The notes: generated by a model from the letters alone, not told the origin. A stretch of DNA of 64,000 nucleotides from RGIG3102 sp045633415 (GCA_045633415.1 JAZQYH010000076.1:41227-105226); one strand, 5' to 3'; shown: positions 18,820 to 29,074, counted from the stretch's first letter. Translations and numbers: made by a program.

Positions 18820-19305
18820 TTAAAAATCCAGTTCTTTTCGGATAAGTATATTGCCTTTTACGGCTTTTATACCATCGTACAGGGCTATCAGTGTAATAAG
18901 TCCGTGTACATCGGCTATAAATGACAGGGTGAATATTGCACCGCCAAGGGCATATAAACACACCGCCTTAGTAAAATAGTAAATGGCAGGGGACAGTAAC
19001 ACCAAATCAGCCAATTTATTGTATCTGTGCATAGCACTGTGTATGGCATAGATATTGGCTGTGTCCTGTAAATCAGCCACAAGGGTTTTGCCTGTGTAAT
19101 CCAGAATAAGCCCCAGCGCTGTAATCCACAGCGCTGTCAGTGAAAAATAAGGCTTTGTAACCAGCTGTTTTACTATATGGGACACACTATAACCATCCAT
19201 TGATTTAAAAGTGATATCCCACATCAGCATTATCAGGGGTACAGTCCATACCTTGTACCCCACAGATAGTCTTTTTATATGGTGTTTTATTGTTGAGTTA
19301 TCCAT
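18820..19305 (-). CDS. Hypothetical membrane protein downstream of addA
   Basis: 161 residues with four or five hydrophobic segments, for example WTVPLIMLMWDI, LTALWITALGLIL, LADLVLLSPAIYYFTKAVCLYALGG and FIADVHGLITLIALYDGI. No family is recognised. The start at 19305 leaves 11 bases after the addA stop; a longer frame from 19332 would overlap addA and lacks a better ribosome site. It is the last gene of the addB-addA unit, ending just before the shared terminator. Nothing links it functionally to recombination. Confidence 0.65.
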   Translation of the reverse strand: MDNSTIKHHIKRLSVGYKVWTVPLIMLMWDITFKSMDGYSVSHIVKQLVTKPYFSLTALWITALGLILDYTGKTLVADLQDTANIYAIHSAMHRYNKLADLVLLSPAIYYFTKAVCLYALGGAIFTLSFIADVHGLITLIALYDGIKAVKGNILIRKELDF

Positions 19306-19316
19306 AATATTTCCGT

Positions 19317-22300
19317 TTAAACTTCTATACATTCATCCAGATGGAATGAGTACAGTATACATTTCACTTTATCTGTGCCAAACAGCTGTTTGGCACCATG
19401 GCGGTAAAGTTCCAGCTGGCGGCTGTATCTGGAAACAAGCTGATTTATGTTGTGGATATAGTCAGTCTTGTAATCAATAATTGTTATTTCGTCACCGTTT
19501 TCCAGAACACAGTCCATGATACCCTGTATCAGCACTTCGTCAGAAGAATACTGCTCATCTCCCAGTGCATGGGCGGCATTGTATGGCACCAGAAAATCTT
19601 TTTCTGTATACACTTTTTCGCTGTTGAGAATCATATTTGCCACATCGCTGTAGATGTATTTCTGGATAGCCTCCATGTTGAGAAGGTCTGGATTGATTTT
19701 ACCCTCTTTTTCAAGACGGCTGATTTCATTTTCCAGATTGGTTCTTGCCAGCAGTATATCAGCATACTGTGCAAACCGATGCATGGCTGTGCCTTTTTCT
19801 GCGGCAGTTGCCTTACCATCTTTTGCAAAATCAGGCTTTGCCAGAGTGACAAAGGAGGATTTTGCAATTTCACTTACAGAAAGTTTTATAGGCAGTGTTG
19901 TTCTGGCGATATGTGGATATACAAAGCTGAGATTCTGGTGGACTTTGTCCATATCCATAGAAATTTCCACAACATTGTTTTCGCCTTCTTCCACAGCTGT
20001 GTCAGCAGGCAAAAAGTCAGCAGACAGGTTTATCTCGATATTCTGTGGAATTGATTTATCCTCTTCGCCATAGGAATACATATCTGCGATTGCTTTGTGG
20101 CTGTGGAATGCCGATACAAGCCACTGCATTGGGGTGGTGGCGTTGCGAAGCATAGCAGGATGAGGTTTATTGTATGTGCAGGCTACAGCTTTTGCCAGTG
20201 TTGACTGTGAAAAACTGCGGTTATATTCTCCTGACAGTACCAGCAGATTTTTACTGCGGGTAAATGCAACATATAACAGGCGCATTTCTTCACTGGCAGA
20301 ACCATCGTCGATTTTGTCCTTTATGGCGGCTATATTCATAGTCGAATGGTTATAGCCAAAGCCGTGGTTGGCATACATGCCTATACCCAGCTGTGTGTCC
20401 AGCATAAGACGTCTGATTTTATCCTGCTTGTTGAATTTAGTGGAAAGACCTGTTACAAACACCACAGGGAATTCCAGCCCTTTTGATGTATGCATAGTCA
20501 TTATGGAAATGGCGTTTTCGCTTTGCTGGCTGTCAGCACTGCTGCCCTTACCTGTTTTTATATAGATATCTATCCAGCGCAGGAATACAGACAAGTCACT
20601 GGAATGTGTTTTTGCCCAGTTTCTTGCAAAGTCTATGAGCCAGCGGATATTTTCTCTCTTTTCACTGCCGTCAGCAGTAAAGGCAAGGCGCTGGTAATAG
20701 CCTGTTTTTTTGCAGATGTAGTCTACCAGCTTATCAGCAGAGTAAACCCCTGCCATATAGCTGAAATCCTTCATCATTTCCAACAGGTGTTTTGCCTTTG
20801 GATTACTGGACAGCGCCAGAGCTTTGTACAGGTTTACTTCCTTGTTGTCGGTGCGGATTTTCAGTATTTCATCCAGAGAAAAAGAGAATATATCGCCGAA
20901 CATTGTAGCTGTCAGATATACTTCCTGATGAGGATTGGAAACAACTCTCATCAGAGTGATAATACTCTGTACTTCCTGTTTGTTAAGGATAAGCTCGTCA
21001 TCACGGACAAATGCTTCAAACCCCAGCTTTTCCAGCTGTGCTTTATATTCACTGAAATGTTTGGCATTTCTCATAAGAATACAGAAGTCATCGCTTTTTA
21101 CAGGGCGGACTACGCCATTTTCTTCAATTTCATAGCCATCCTTAATCATCTGGCTGATGGCTTGTGCTGTGTTCTCAGCCTCGTTTTCGTTGTACAGCCA
21201 CAGCTTGACACCTGTGTGTGAATCCTTTTCTTTCAAAGTCATCAGCATTTCGTTGTCATCGTATTCCACACCGCCTACAAAACTGCTCATAAGCTTTGAG
21301 AAGATATGGTTTACACCATCTATTACAGAGTGACTGCTGCGGAAATTGTGTGGCAGATATATGGTTTTGCCCATAGTCTCATCATCAATGCCAATCTGTC
21401 TTTTGGTAAGGAAAATCTCTGGGCTGGCTTTTCTGAACCCATAGATACTCTGCTTTACATCACCTACAACATAGAGATTGGATTGATTCTCTTTTGCAAT
21501 CATTGTAAATATTGCATCCTGAACAAAGCTGGTGTCCTGAAATTCATCTTCCATTATATATTCATAATGGTCTCGTAAAGACAGGGCAAGTGCAGTAGGT
21601 CTGCCTTCTTCGTTCTGCAACAGTTTAAGAGCAAAATGCTCGAAATCAGAAAATTCAAAAGCCTTCCGCTCTTTTTTATTTTCCATAAGTACACGCTGAT
21701 ATTCCAGATACACACTGAAAAGCACAGACACGTACCTGGCTGTAGACTGAATATCAGCGGCATATTGTTCTTTGTCAAGGTATTGGCAGATGTCGGCCAT
21801 TCTTTCCACAGTTTTTGAGTATTCCTTGTGGACATTGTCTTTTATTGCCTTGCTTTCTTCACAGGCAGGTTTTGCCCTGCCAAGTTTTGGTGCATCACTG
21901 CTTACCAGTGCAGTAAGTGTGGCGATATCGTTGGAATACAGGGCAGTTTTCACCCTGTCAGCGTACACAATACATTGGTCAATACCATCTTCATACCCTG
22001 TGAAATCACTGCTCTGGTAAATTTTATCCATCTGCATTGCAAGGTATGAAAGGTAGTCCGCATACAGGCCCAGTGTTGAAGAAAGCTGATTAAAGCCCGG
22101 CGCAGAAAAAATATCAGTGTTGTTTTCATACTGCTGTGCCATTATTCTGGCGTTTTTCTCTGGGTGTGGCAATGCAGAAAAGAAATAATCCATCTGACGC
22201 AGAAATTCCCTTATCTGTCCGTCACTACTGCTTTTGCCGTAAAATGACACCAGTTCTTTGAAAAGAGGCTGGCTGTAACCATAGTTCATTGCAGAGTCTA

Positions 22301-22718
22301 TGGCTTTTTCGTGTAGCATATTTGCCTGTGCATCATCACAGACTGTAAAATCAGGGCTGATGTCAAGGCTCTGGAAATTATCTCTTACCAGTTTGATACA
22401 AAATGCATGAATAGTGGAAATATCTGCCTTCTGCAATGCCACTTTCTGCATCTTGATATAGTTGTTGTTTGGGTTTTCCCTTATTTTTTCGTTTATACCT
22501 TTTTCAATACGTTTTTTAAACTCTGCCGCAGAGGCGTTTGAAAAGGTAACAATCAGCATTTTGTCAGCAGATACAGGCTTTTCTTCATCCAACAGGAGAT
22601 TTAAAGCACGGGCAACGAGAACAGTGGTTTTGCCACTGCCAGCGGCGGCGCTGAGAACTGTCAGCTTATCAGCGGCTTCCATAGCACTCAGCTGTTGGCT
22701 TGTCCATTTAGGTGCCAT
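19317..22718 (-). CDS. addA: ATP-dependent helicase/nuclease subunit A
   Basis: Catalytic UvrD-like helicase plus RecB-type nuclease of the AddAB double-strand-break processing complex (the Firmicutes counterpart of RecBCD). 1133 residues. Visible motifs are the Q-motif and Walker A AAAGSGKTTVL (about residues 21-31), EFQDTSFVQ (motif II region), YVVGDVKQSIYGFRKASP (motif III), TMHTSKGLEFPVVFV (motif V) and LLYVAFTRSKNLLVL (motif VI). The nuclease core is GIMDCVLENGDEITIIDYKTD near residue 1080. It overlaps the end of addB by one base, so the pair is translationally coupled. Confidence 0.95.
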   Translation of the reverse strand: MAPKWTSQQLSAMEAADKLTVLSAAAGSGKTTVLVARALNLLLDEEKPVSADKMLIVTFSNASAAEFKKRIEKGINEKIRENPNNNYIKMQKVALQKADISTIHAFCIKLVRDNFQSLDISPDFTVCDDAQANMLHEKAIDSAMNYGYSQPLFKELVSFYGKSSSDGQIREFLRQMDYFFSALPHPEKNARIMAQQYENNTDIFSAPGFNQLSSTLGLYADYLSYLAMQMDKIYQSSDFTGYEDGIDQCIVYADRVKTALYSNDIATLTALVSSDAPKLGRAKPACEESKAIKDNVHKEYSKTVERMADICQYLDKEQYAADIQSTARYVSVLFSVYLEYQRVLMENKKERKAFEFSDFEHFALKLLQNEEGRPTALALSLRDHYEYIMEDEFQDTSFVQDAIFTMIAKENQSNLYVVGDVKQSIYGFRKASPEIFLTKRQIGIDDETMGKTIYLPHNFRSSHSVIDGVNHIFSKLMSSFVGGVEYDDNEMLMTLKEKDSHTGVKLWLYNENEAENTAQAISQMIKDGYEIEENGVVRPVKSDDFCILMRNAKHFSEYKAQLEKLGFEAFVRDDELILNKQEVQSIITLMRVVSNPHQEVYLTATMFGDIFSFSLDEILKIRTDNKEVNLYKALALSSNPKAKHLLEMMKDFSYMAGVYSADKLVDYICKKTGYYQRLAFTADGSEKRENIRWLIDFARNWAKTHSSDLSVFLRWIDIYIKTGKGSSADSQQSENAISIMTMHTSKGLEFPVVFVTGLSTKFNKQDKIRRLMLDTQLGIGMYANHGFGYNHSTMNIAAIKDKIDDGSASEEMRLLYVAFTRSKNLLVLSGEYNRSFSQSTLAKAVACTYNKPHPAMLRNATTPMQWLVSAFHSHKAIADMYSYGEEDKSIPQNIEINLSADFLPADTAVEEGENNVVEISMDMDKVHQNLSFVYPHIARTTLPIKLSVSEIAKSSFVTLAKPDFAKDGKATAAEKGTAMHRFAQYADILLARTNLENEISRLEKEGKINPDLLNMEAIQKYIYSDVANMILNSEKVYTEKDFLVPYNAAHALGDEQYSSDEVLIQGIMDCVLENGDEITIIDYKTDYIHNINQLVSRYSRQLELYRHGAKQLFGTDKVKCILYSFHLDECIEV

Positions 22719-25700
22719 TATTCTTCCTCCTGTTCCATTCTGTTGAATTCGTTTTTAACCATCTGGCGCTTTCTGTCCTTGTTGGCACAGATAGTGTTGT
22801 ACCGACACCAGCGGCAAGGTAGTATACCTTCGCCTGTTTCCAGTGGCATACTGTTGAAATCACCTGCATATATGCCATCAGTCATATTTTTCAGGCTGTC
22901 TTTTACATAATCCAGTATGACTTTAAAGCCTTTTTCACTTACAATTTTACTGTCTTTTCCAGCTTTCAGCTTTTCTTCGCCGCTGATTATACCAAAACGA
23001 CCATCCTGCTTTGTGTCAAAGGCGGCGCTGATTTCTGGGTTTGACAGTGCCATACCCACAGCTGTATAAAGTGTTTCATCATCTTTGTCAAATTTAAACT
23101 GTGCATCTGATGGCTGGTAAACCACAGCACCAGCCTGCATATCTTTGTCTTCCTTTGCAAAATCAGACCGCAGTAAAGCATTCATATACAAAAGCAACTG
23201 GCTGGACAGACCATTATATATTTCATCAAGGTCAAATTTCTGTTTGCCTGTTTTGTAGTCAATTATGCGCAGATAGTCCTTTTCTTCTCCACGATAAACA
23301 TCTATTCTGTCCCGCACACCTATTACGTTGACTGTTTTGCCATTGTCTGCTGGTATTTTAAGTGGAGGTATCCTGCCGTCTATGCCTATTTTTTCTTCGA
23401 ATGCTACAGGACGGAAAAGGCTTTCTTTCTGCTCTGTATGAATATATGCCAAAAGCTGAATGGCATTTTCTTTCATATTTTCATACTGGGCGGTAAATTT
23501 TACATCATTGTACACCTGTGGAGGATAGTTTTCTTTAAGGAATTTTTCCACAGCTCCGTCTGCCTGCGCTACAATTTCATCCCACGGTGCCTTGTAATAA
23601 TCCTCACCATATTTTTCCATTACTGTATGGGTTACATAGTGGAGATAGTCACCGGCAATTCTGGCAGAAAATTCTGCCTTTTCCAGTGGTTTTACTTTCA
23701 GTATGCGCTGGATAAAATACATAAAGGCGCACTGGTAGTATGTCTGCACGTGGGTAGGGGACAGTGTTATAGAGTCCCCCAATATATTTTCCAGCAGTTG
23801 CAAATCTTTTATCTCAAACTTTCTGCCAGCAGTGTAACGCACATCTGCACCGATAGAAGAAAGTATGTTTATATAGCTTTGTCTGTTTAAGTTGTTTGCC
23901 TGTTCACTGATAAAGTCGGTAAAAAATTCTTTTGTTACAGCATAGTCTTCTGCTGGCAGATACCGCTGTTTAAGATTAAGCCGACTGCGAAGCATTTCAA
24001 TATGTGCAGACAGAATCTGTTTTGAGTCGATATTTTTCTTAGGACAGGATATAAACAGATATTCTCTTGCACTGGTAAGTGCTTTGTAAAAATACAGATT
24101 TTCAAAGCTGAAAAGATTTTCAAAGTTATTTTTCAGCGGATAGTTGTTTTCTTTTAAATATTCCCTGTCAGAAGCAGAGATAAGTCCGCTTTCTGATACA
24201 AGGGCGGGGAAGATATCCTGTGCCGCCCCCAGTATAAATACAGCTTTCATGCTGTCCAGCTTCATACGTTTTGGGTCAGTTATAATCACGCAGTCCTGTG
24301 TTTGTGGGGCAAAGCCTATTTCTGCACCTTCTACAATAAGTGTGAAAAGTGTCTGGATATCACCAGCAGACAAAACCTCGTCTGACAGAATATCGTACAG
24401 CTGGTTCAGGCAGTCTATAGCAGTGTCCCACTGACGTACAAGCAGCTGTTTGTCTTCTTCAGTTTTCAGTCTGTTTATTACAGCCATCAGTTTTTCATCA
24501 CAGCCCAGTGCCAGTACAGTTTCATAGCATTTTTTAAGTATATGTGAAGCCAGCATTTCTTTGCCCGTATCTTCACTGTAGAAAATATCCCACAGGCCTG
24601 AGCGGATAAAGTCTATTTTATCCACCATAGCTTTTTCGCTTTGGGTAATTTCAGGCTTTAAGCCGGATGGAGACAAGCCAAAGACTGTACCAAAGTCAAA
24701 ATCATAGTCTTGCCATACAAACAGATAGTTTTCCAGTGCAGAAATATCATCATCGTCATAATTGGTAAGCCCTGTTTTAAGCAGTGGCATAATAGTCTGG
24801 CTGTTGAGACCTTTTGCCATTATTTCCAGAATACTTTTAATCATCACCACTGGCGCACAGGAAGATATGATTCGGTTTGTATCTATAAAATATGGAATTC
24901 TTGCCATAGCAAAGCTGTCCTGCAGCTGGTTTTCATATTTATCCAGCTGAGGACATACCACGGCGATATCGTTGTATGTGTAGCCCTGTTTTACAAGGTT
25001 GTTTATTTTTGCCACAGTAAATGATACTTCACTGTGCTGGTTTTCAAATTCAGTTACGAAAACATGGTTGTTTTCTTGGTCTGTGCTATCTTCACCCAGC
25101 AGATAGCTGTCTATAGCCAGAATTTCATCGTTTGTAAATCTGTGACTGTCTGTTAAAACTACCTGCGGTGCTATGGAAATATCCAGCTTTTTGGCTATAG
25201 CCATCAGCTGGCTGGCAGTGTTCTGTACAAAAGAGAAGTTGCCTGTGCCATTGGTGGTGTCAAAAAGGCTGTCGCAGGTCAGTGCAACAGAAACTTCTTT
25301 GGCGTCAGACAGCATTTTTGAGATAACCTGCAACTGCCCGTGGCTGAAACTTTCGAAACTGTCTATAAATATATGTGTATTGTAGGTGTAGCTGGCAGGC
25401 AGTAGGTCAGCCAGCTTTATCAGCAGGTCCTCGTTGTCGCAGAACTTATCACCCATAAGACCACAGTATTCACTGTAAATCAAAGCCAGTTCTTTCAGCT
25501 TTATATTCTTCGCAGGGGCTGACTGTGCAAGAGTAAAGAAAACTTCCGGTGCAATACCGCTTCTTTTCAAATCGTCAAATGTAGAGGCAAGATTGAAGCT
25601 GAACCCAAAATTCTGGCTTTGCTTTGAATACAAATCCAGCATTTTTTTCACATTTTCTACAGCACGGCGAGCCATCACCGCCTTGCCAGCTTCTGACAGC

Positions 25701-25945
25701 GGTGTGGTAATAATTTTGGTATGATTGGTGTTTACATCTCTCATAAGGGCAGTAAAACTGAACACCTCTACCAAATTTGACTGTGCATTGTCCAATGCGG
25801 AAAATATTATGGCTTCCGCAGTTTTGGAAAACTGCTCTGGTATTATCAGCAGGCATTTTTCACCCTGCTGTGCCAGAGAGACAATCTGGTTGCATATATA
25901 TGTGCTTTTGCCGGTACCAGCTGTACCTGTTATAAATTTCAGCAT
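22718..25945 (-). CDS. addB: ATP-dependent helicase/nuclease subunit B
   Basis: Partner subunit of AddAB, with an inactive or pseudo-helicase body and its own nuclease domain. 1075 residues. The N-terminal Walker A GTAGTGKSTYI is at about residues 6-16. The C-terminal nuclease motif LRIIDYKTGKQ is near residue 900. Four cysteines form the 4Fe-4S staple: one in TYYQCAFMYF and three in LPCRWCRYNTIC. AddB recognises Chi in characterised systems; no Chi sequence can be inferred for this organism from the window. It is the first gene of the minus-strand unit, with the promoter presumably in the A/T-rich 25946-26060 interval. Confidence 0.94.
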   Translation of the reverse strand: MLKFITGTAGTGKSTYICNQIVSLAQQGEKCLLIIPEQFSKTAEAIIFSALDNAQSNLVEVFSFTALMRDVNTNHTKIITTPLSEAGKAVMARRAVENVKKMLDLYSKQSQNFGFSFNLASTFDDLKRSGIAPEVFFTLAQSAPAKNIKLKELALIYSEYCGLMGDKFCDNEDLLIKLADLLPASYTYNTHIFIDSFESFSHGQLQVISKMLSDAKEVSVALTCDSLFDTTNGTGNFSFVQNTASQLMAIAKKLDISIAPQVVLTDSHRFTNDEILAIDSYLLGEDSTDQENNHVFVTEFENQHSEVSFTVAKINNLVKQGYTYNDIAVVCPQLDKYENQLQDSFAMARIPYFIDTNRIISSCAPVVMIKSILEIMAKGLNSQTIMPLLKTGLTNYDDDDISALENYLFVWQDYDFDFGTVFGLSPSGLKPEITQSEKAMVDKIDFIRSGLWDIFYSEDTGKEMLASHILKKCYETVLALGCDEKLMAVINRLKTEEDKQLLVRQWDTAIDCLNQLYDILSDEVLSAGDIQTLFTLIVEGAEIGFAPQTQDCVIITDPKRMKLDSMKAVFILGAAQDIFPALVSESGLISASDREYLKENNYPLKNNFENLFSFENLYFYKALTSAREYLFISCPKKNIDSKQILSAHIEMLRSRLNLKQRYLPAEDYAVTKEFFTDFISEQANNLNRQSYINILSSIGADVRYTAGRKFEIKDLQLLENILGDSITLSPTHVQTYYQCAFMYFIQRILKVKPLEKAEFSARIAGDYLHYVTHTVMEKYGEDYYKAPWDEIVAQADGAVEKFLKENYPPQVYNDVKFTAQYENMKENAIQLLAYIHTEQKESLFRPVAFEEKIGIDGRIPPLKIPADNGKTVNVIGVRDRIDVYRGEEKDYLRIIDYKTGKQKFDLDEIYNGLSSQLLLYMNALLRSDFAKEDKDMQAGAVVYQPSDAQFKFDKDDETLYTAVGMALSNPEISAAFDTKQDGRFGIISGEEKLKAGKDSKIVSEKGFKVILDYVKDSLKNMTDGIYAGDFNSMPLETGEGILPCRWCRYNTICANKDRKRQMVKNEFNRMEQEEE

Positions 25946-26081
25946 AAAAACCTCATAACAATATAGTTATATTAAGTATACCACATATTGTATTGTAGCA
26001 AAAGTAATTGGCAAAAATTTGTACAGTGTATAAAAAATATCACAATGTTAATAATAACCAAAAAGTGAAGGAGTGAATAAT

Positions 26082-26288
26082 ATGCTTAATAAAATTGCCC
26101 TTATACTGCTGATAGTAGGTGGTCTTAACTGGGGTCTGGTAGGTCTGTTTAATTTTGACCTGGTTGCATTTATATTCGGTGCAGGCAGTCTGCTGGCAAG
26201 GGCTGTGTATGTGCTGGTGGCACTGGGCGCAATAATTGCAATACCTATGCTGATGGATAGTACTGGCAATGTGACAGGGGAAATGTAG
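26082..26288 (+). CDS. DUF378 small membrane protein
   Basis: 68 residues, almost all within two transmembrane helices: LNKIALILLIVGGLNWGLVGL and a second helix about residues 38-58. The GGLNWGLVGLF signature is diagnostic of DUF378 (COG2155). Function is unknown. The start at 26082 is set by AAGGAG at 26068-26073; an in-frame GTG at 26073 overlaps that site and is rejected. It is monocistronic, with a terminator 42 bases after the stop. Confidence 0.85.
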   Translation: MLNKIALILLIVGGLNWGLVGLFNFDLVAFIFGAGSLLARAVYVLVALGAIIAIPMLMDSTGNVTGEM

Positions 26289-26330
26289 CGTTTCAACAAT
26301 CTCCAATCAAAAATTCAGTGATTTTTGACA

Positions 26331-26358
26331 GCCCCCTTTACACAAGGGGGCCTTTTGT
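26331..26358 (+). terminator. Terminator of the DUF378 gene
   Basis: GCCCCCTT/AAGGGGGC, 8-bp GC-rich stem with a five-base loop, followed by CTTTT. Confidence 0.75.
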
Positions 26359-26396
26359 GGAGAGTTATCAGACAGAGTTAAATCAGTTAAAAAATA

Positions 26397-26426
26397 AACC
26401 GTGGATATGCATCCACGGTTTTGTTT
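26397..26426. terminator. Hairpin terminator of the YkvA-like gene (minus strand)
   Basis: AACCGTGGAT/ATCCACGGTT with an ATGC loop. T-rich tracts follow on both strands (TTGTTTT on plus, TTATTTTTTAA on minus), so it can act in either direction. It lies directly after the minus-strand gene that ends at 26429. Confidence 0.85.
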
Positions 26427-26428
26427 TA

Positions 26429-26809
26429 TTACATAGACAGTTTAACTATCAGGTTATATGCCCAGAAAAGAATCAGCGCCCATGTAGCCAGCACAGGTAT
26501 CATATATCTTTTCTTTGTCTTTTTGTCAGATGGGTCCAGAGATTTTGCCTGTTCCTTACATTCGGCAAGAATATCCTCTGGCATCAGCTTTACACTCAGC
26601 CATAAAAGGAAAGGCAACACCAGCACATCGTCCACAGCGCCCAGCACAGGCACAAAGTCTGGCACAAGGTCCAGTGGGGAAAGGACATAGTAAACACACA
26701 GTCCACAGGCAATTTTTGCATACAGCGGTGTATCGGCACGTCTGATAGCTATATACATTGCGCTTATCATCTGGTTTATTTCATCTGCTTTGTCTTTAAA
26801 CTTGCTCAT
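26429..26809 (-). CDS. YkvA family (DUF1232) membrane protein
   Basis: 126 residues. The core YYVLSPLDLVPDFVPVLGAVDDVLVL (residues about 39-64) is the signature of the YkvA/DUF1232 family, followed by an amphipathic segment and a C-terminal membrane helix (about 105-123). The molecular function is not known. It has an AGGAG-type site ahead of the ATG. It is a single gene between two terminators on one side and the divergent MazG-like gene on the other. Confidence 0.85.
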   Translation of the reverse strand: MSKFKDKADEINQMISAMYIAIRRADTPLYAKIACGLCVYYVLSPLDLVPDFVPVLGAVDDVLVLPFLLWLSVKLMPEDILAECKEQAKSLDPSDKKTKKRYMIPVLATWALILFWAYNLIVKLSM

Positions 26810-26944
26810 AGCCCTCTCCTTTTAGTGTAATAAACTGATAATAACACAAATCTATCAACAAATCCACACATTTTAGTCTTTGTAATTGTGAAATTTTTCC
26901 ATTTGTGATATGCTGATAGAAGATTTGACAGAAAAGGTGATGTT

Positions 26945-27298
26945 ATGAAAGACAATAGCTATCTTAAACAGATAATTGAAAATATGGACGGGAATACTTC
27001 TCTTGACAGCCTGCAGGCTTATGTGGAAGAAATGGTGAATGTGCGTGGTTTTGCTGATGAAACACCGCAGGACTGCCTGTTGCTTTTAACAGAAGAGCTG
27101 GGCGAACTGGCAAAGGAAGTGCGCAAAAACCACACCCACATCAAAAACGACACAGCCAAATCTTCCAGCCACAGTATCAATGGGGAAATGGCAGATGTAC
27201 TGATGATGCTTTTAGCCCTTGCCAGAACACTGGATATTAATCTTATGGACGCTTTTAAGGAAAAAGAACTGGAAAATTGTACAAGAAACTGGGAATAG
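26945..27298 (+). CDS. MazG-like nucleotide pyrophosphohydrolase
   Basis: 117 residues with the all-alpha MazG/NTP-PPase metal pattern: LLLTEELGELAKEVRK (E-x-x-E) and, about 30 residues later, NGEMADVLMMLLALA (E-x-x-D). Such enzymes hydrolyse (d)NTPs to the monophosphate and pyrophosphate, limiting aberrant nucleotides. It is shorter than full two-domain MazG, so it is a single-domain member. AAAGGTG lies upstream of the ATG. The substrate is not predictable. Confidence 0.85.
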   Translation: MKDNSYLKQIIENMDGNTSLDSLQAYVEEMVNVRGFADETPQDCLLLLTEELGELAKEVRKNHTHIKNDTAKSSSHSINGEMADVLMMLLALARTLDINLMDAFKEKELENCTRNWE

Positions 27299-27330
27299 TT
27301 CTACTTTACAAACAAAAAACATTTTTATCC

Positions 27331-27359
27331 TTGACTTAATAAATAATAAAGTATATTAT
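27331..27359 (+). promoter_or_regulatory. Predicted sigma-A promoter of glyQS
   Basis: TTGACT at 27331-27336, a 17-base spacer, then TATTAT at 27354-27359. It is followed by a roughly 90-base leader with a small hairpin (CCGTTGC/GCAGCGG, 27408-27427). The leader is too short and lacks the conserved elements for a glycine T-box. Confidence 0.6.
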
Positions 27360-27451
27360 TAAATAATGATGATTTTCATCGGGTTTAATATATAAACTTG
27401 TCACATGCCGTTGCAAGCCGGCAGCGGTAAATCAGTATTTTGGAGGAAATT

Positions 27452-28831
27452 ATGTTAAACACAGAAAAAACCATGGAAAAGATTGTTGGTCTTTGTAAAA
27501 ACAGAGGCTTTGTATATCCAGGCTCAGAAATCTACGGCGGTCTGGCAAACACATGGGACTATGGCCCACTTGGCGTTGAATTCAAAAACAACGTAAAAGC
27601 TGCATGGAGAAAAAAATTCGTACAGGAAAGCCCATACAACGTAGGTCTTGACGCTGCTATCCTGATGAACCCACAGACATGGGTTGCATCCGGCCACGTA
27701 GGCGGTTTCTCTGACCCACTTATGGACTGTAAAGACTGTAAAACACGTCATCGTGCTGATAAACTGATTGAAGAAGCAGGCTTTGAATGCGCTGGCTGGT
27801 CCAACGAAAAAATGGCTGAATTCATCAAAGAACAGGGTATCGCATGTCCAGACTGTGGTGGCACAAACTTTACAGATATCAGAAAATTCAACCTGATGTT
27901 CAAAACATTCCAGGGCGTTACAGAAGATGCTAAAAACGAAATCTTCCTGCGTCCAGAAACAGCACAGGGTATCTTTGTAAACTTTGCTAACATTCAGAGA
28001 ACTACAAGAAGAAAACTGCCATTTGGTGTTGCACAGGTTGGTAAATCCTTCCGTAACGAAATCACACCAGGTAACTTTACATTCCGTACAAGAGAATTCG
28101 AACAGATGGAACTTGAATTCTTTATCAAACCAGGTACAAACATGGAATGGTTCCAGTACTGGAGAGAATACTGCTACAACTGGCTGCTTTCCCTCGGTAT
28201 GCATGAAGAAAACCTGAAACTCCGTGACCATTCACCAGAAGAACTGTCACATTACTCCACAGCTACAACAGATATCGAGTTCATGTTCCCATTTGGTTGG
28301 GGCGAACTGTGGGGCATCGCTGACCGTGGTGCATTCGACCTTACACAGCATTCTGAACACTGTGGCAAACCAATCGAATACTTCGACCCAGAAACAAACG
28401 AAAAATACATTCCACACGTTGTTGAACCATCTCTTGGTGCTGACCGTGTTGCTCTGGCTTTCCTTTGTGAAGCTTATGATGAAGAAGTTGTTGATGCTGA
28501 AAAGAACGATACACGTGTTGTTCTCCACCTGCACCCAGCACTGGCTCCATACAAAGCTTGTGTTCTGCCACTGAGCAAAAAACTGTCTGACGAAGCAACA
28601 GAAGTGTTCCAGTCTCTGCAGAAACACTTTATGGTTGACTACGACGAAGCTGGTTCTATCGGTAAACGTTACCGTCGTCAGGACGAAATCGGTACACCTC
28701 TGTGTATCACATACGACTTTGAATCCAAAGAAGACGGCTGTGTAACAGTTCGTGACCGTGATACAATGCAGCAGGAAAGAATTAAAATCGAAGACCTGGT
28801 TGCTTACATCAACAAAAAAATCGAATTTTAA
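27452..28831 (+). CDS. glyQS: Glycyl-tRNA synthetase, dimeric alpha2 type
   Basis: Class II aminoacyl-tRNA synthetase that charges tRNA-Gly. 459 residues, the length of the bacterial alpha2 enzyme. Visible features: the N-terminal RGFVYPGSEIYGG, a zinc-ribbon-like pair CKDCKTRH and CPDCGGTNF, the motif 2 region FRNEITPGNFTFRTREFEQME, motif 3 near EPSLGADRVALAFL, and a C-terminal anticodon-binding domain (from about residue 365, APYKACVLPL). ATG at 27452 is chosen over an upstream TTG at 27440 because GGAGG lies at 27442-27446. It is a single gene with its own promoter and terminator. Confidence 0.96.
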   Translation: MLNTEKTMEKIVGLCKNRGFVYPGSEIYGGLANTWDYGPLGVEFKNNVKAAWRKKFVQESPYNVGLDAAILMNPQTWVASGHVGGFSDPLMDCKDCKTRHRADKLIEEAGFECAGWSNEKMAEFIKEQGIACPDCGGTNFTDIRKFNLMFKTFQGVTEDAKNEIFLRPETAQGIFVNFANIQRTTRRKLPFGVAQVGKSFRNEITPGNFTFRTREFEQMELEFFIKPGTNMEWFQYWREYCYNWLLSLGMHEENLKLRDHSPEELSHYSTATTDIEFMFPFGWGELWGIADRGAFDLTQHSEHCGKPIEYFDPETNEKYIPHVVEPSLGADRVALAFLCEAYDEEVVDAEKNDTRVVLHLHPALAPYKACVLPLSKKLSDEATEVFQSLQKHFMVDYDEAGSIGKRYRRQDEIGTPLCITYDFESKEDGCVTVRDRDTMQQERIKIEDLVAYINKKIEF

Positions 28832-28850
28832 TTAATCCCCAAAATAACTA

Positions 28851-28877
28851 AAGCCACCCAATCGGGTGGCTTTTTTG
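28851..28877 (+). terminator. Terminator of glyQS
   Basis: AAGCCACCC/GGGTGGCTT with an AATC loop, followed by a T run. Confidence 0.92.
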
Positions 28878-29074
28878 TGCTATAGCCAGAGAGCTAATGG
28901 TAGTGTACAATCCCCCAGTCTGATATTCGTCAGCCAGGGCAGATTGCAGTGGAAGGATTGTGCAGGGAGGCTGTTTTGTTTGAAAATCTTATACAAAAAG
29001 TAATATATCTACATAATATTACAAAATATGGCGTAATATGACAAAAAGGAATGGCTAAAACCATTCCTTTGCAT

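Noticed and set aside
27299..27451. Glycine T-box leader before glyQS
   Set aside because: The leader is too short and lacks the T-box sequence and specifier stem; only a small 7-bp hairpin is present.
28878..29074. Possible small RNA or gene remnant after glyQS
   Set aside because: No frame, terminator-like hairpin or promoter is convincing. A brief resemblance (GTACAATC-CCC) to 45173-45184 is too short to mean anything.
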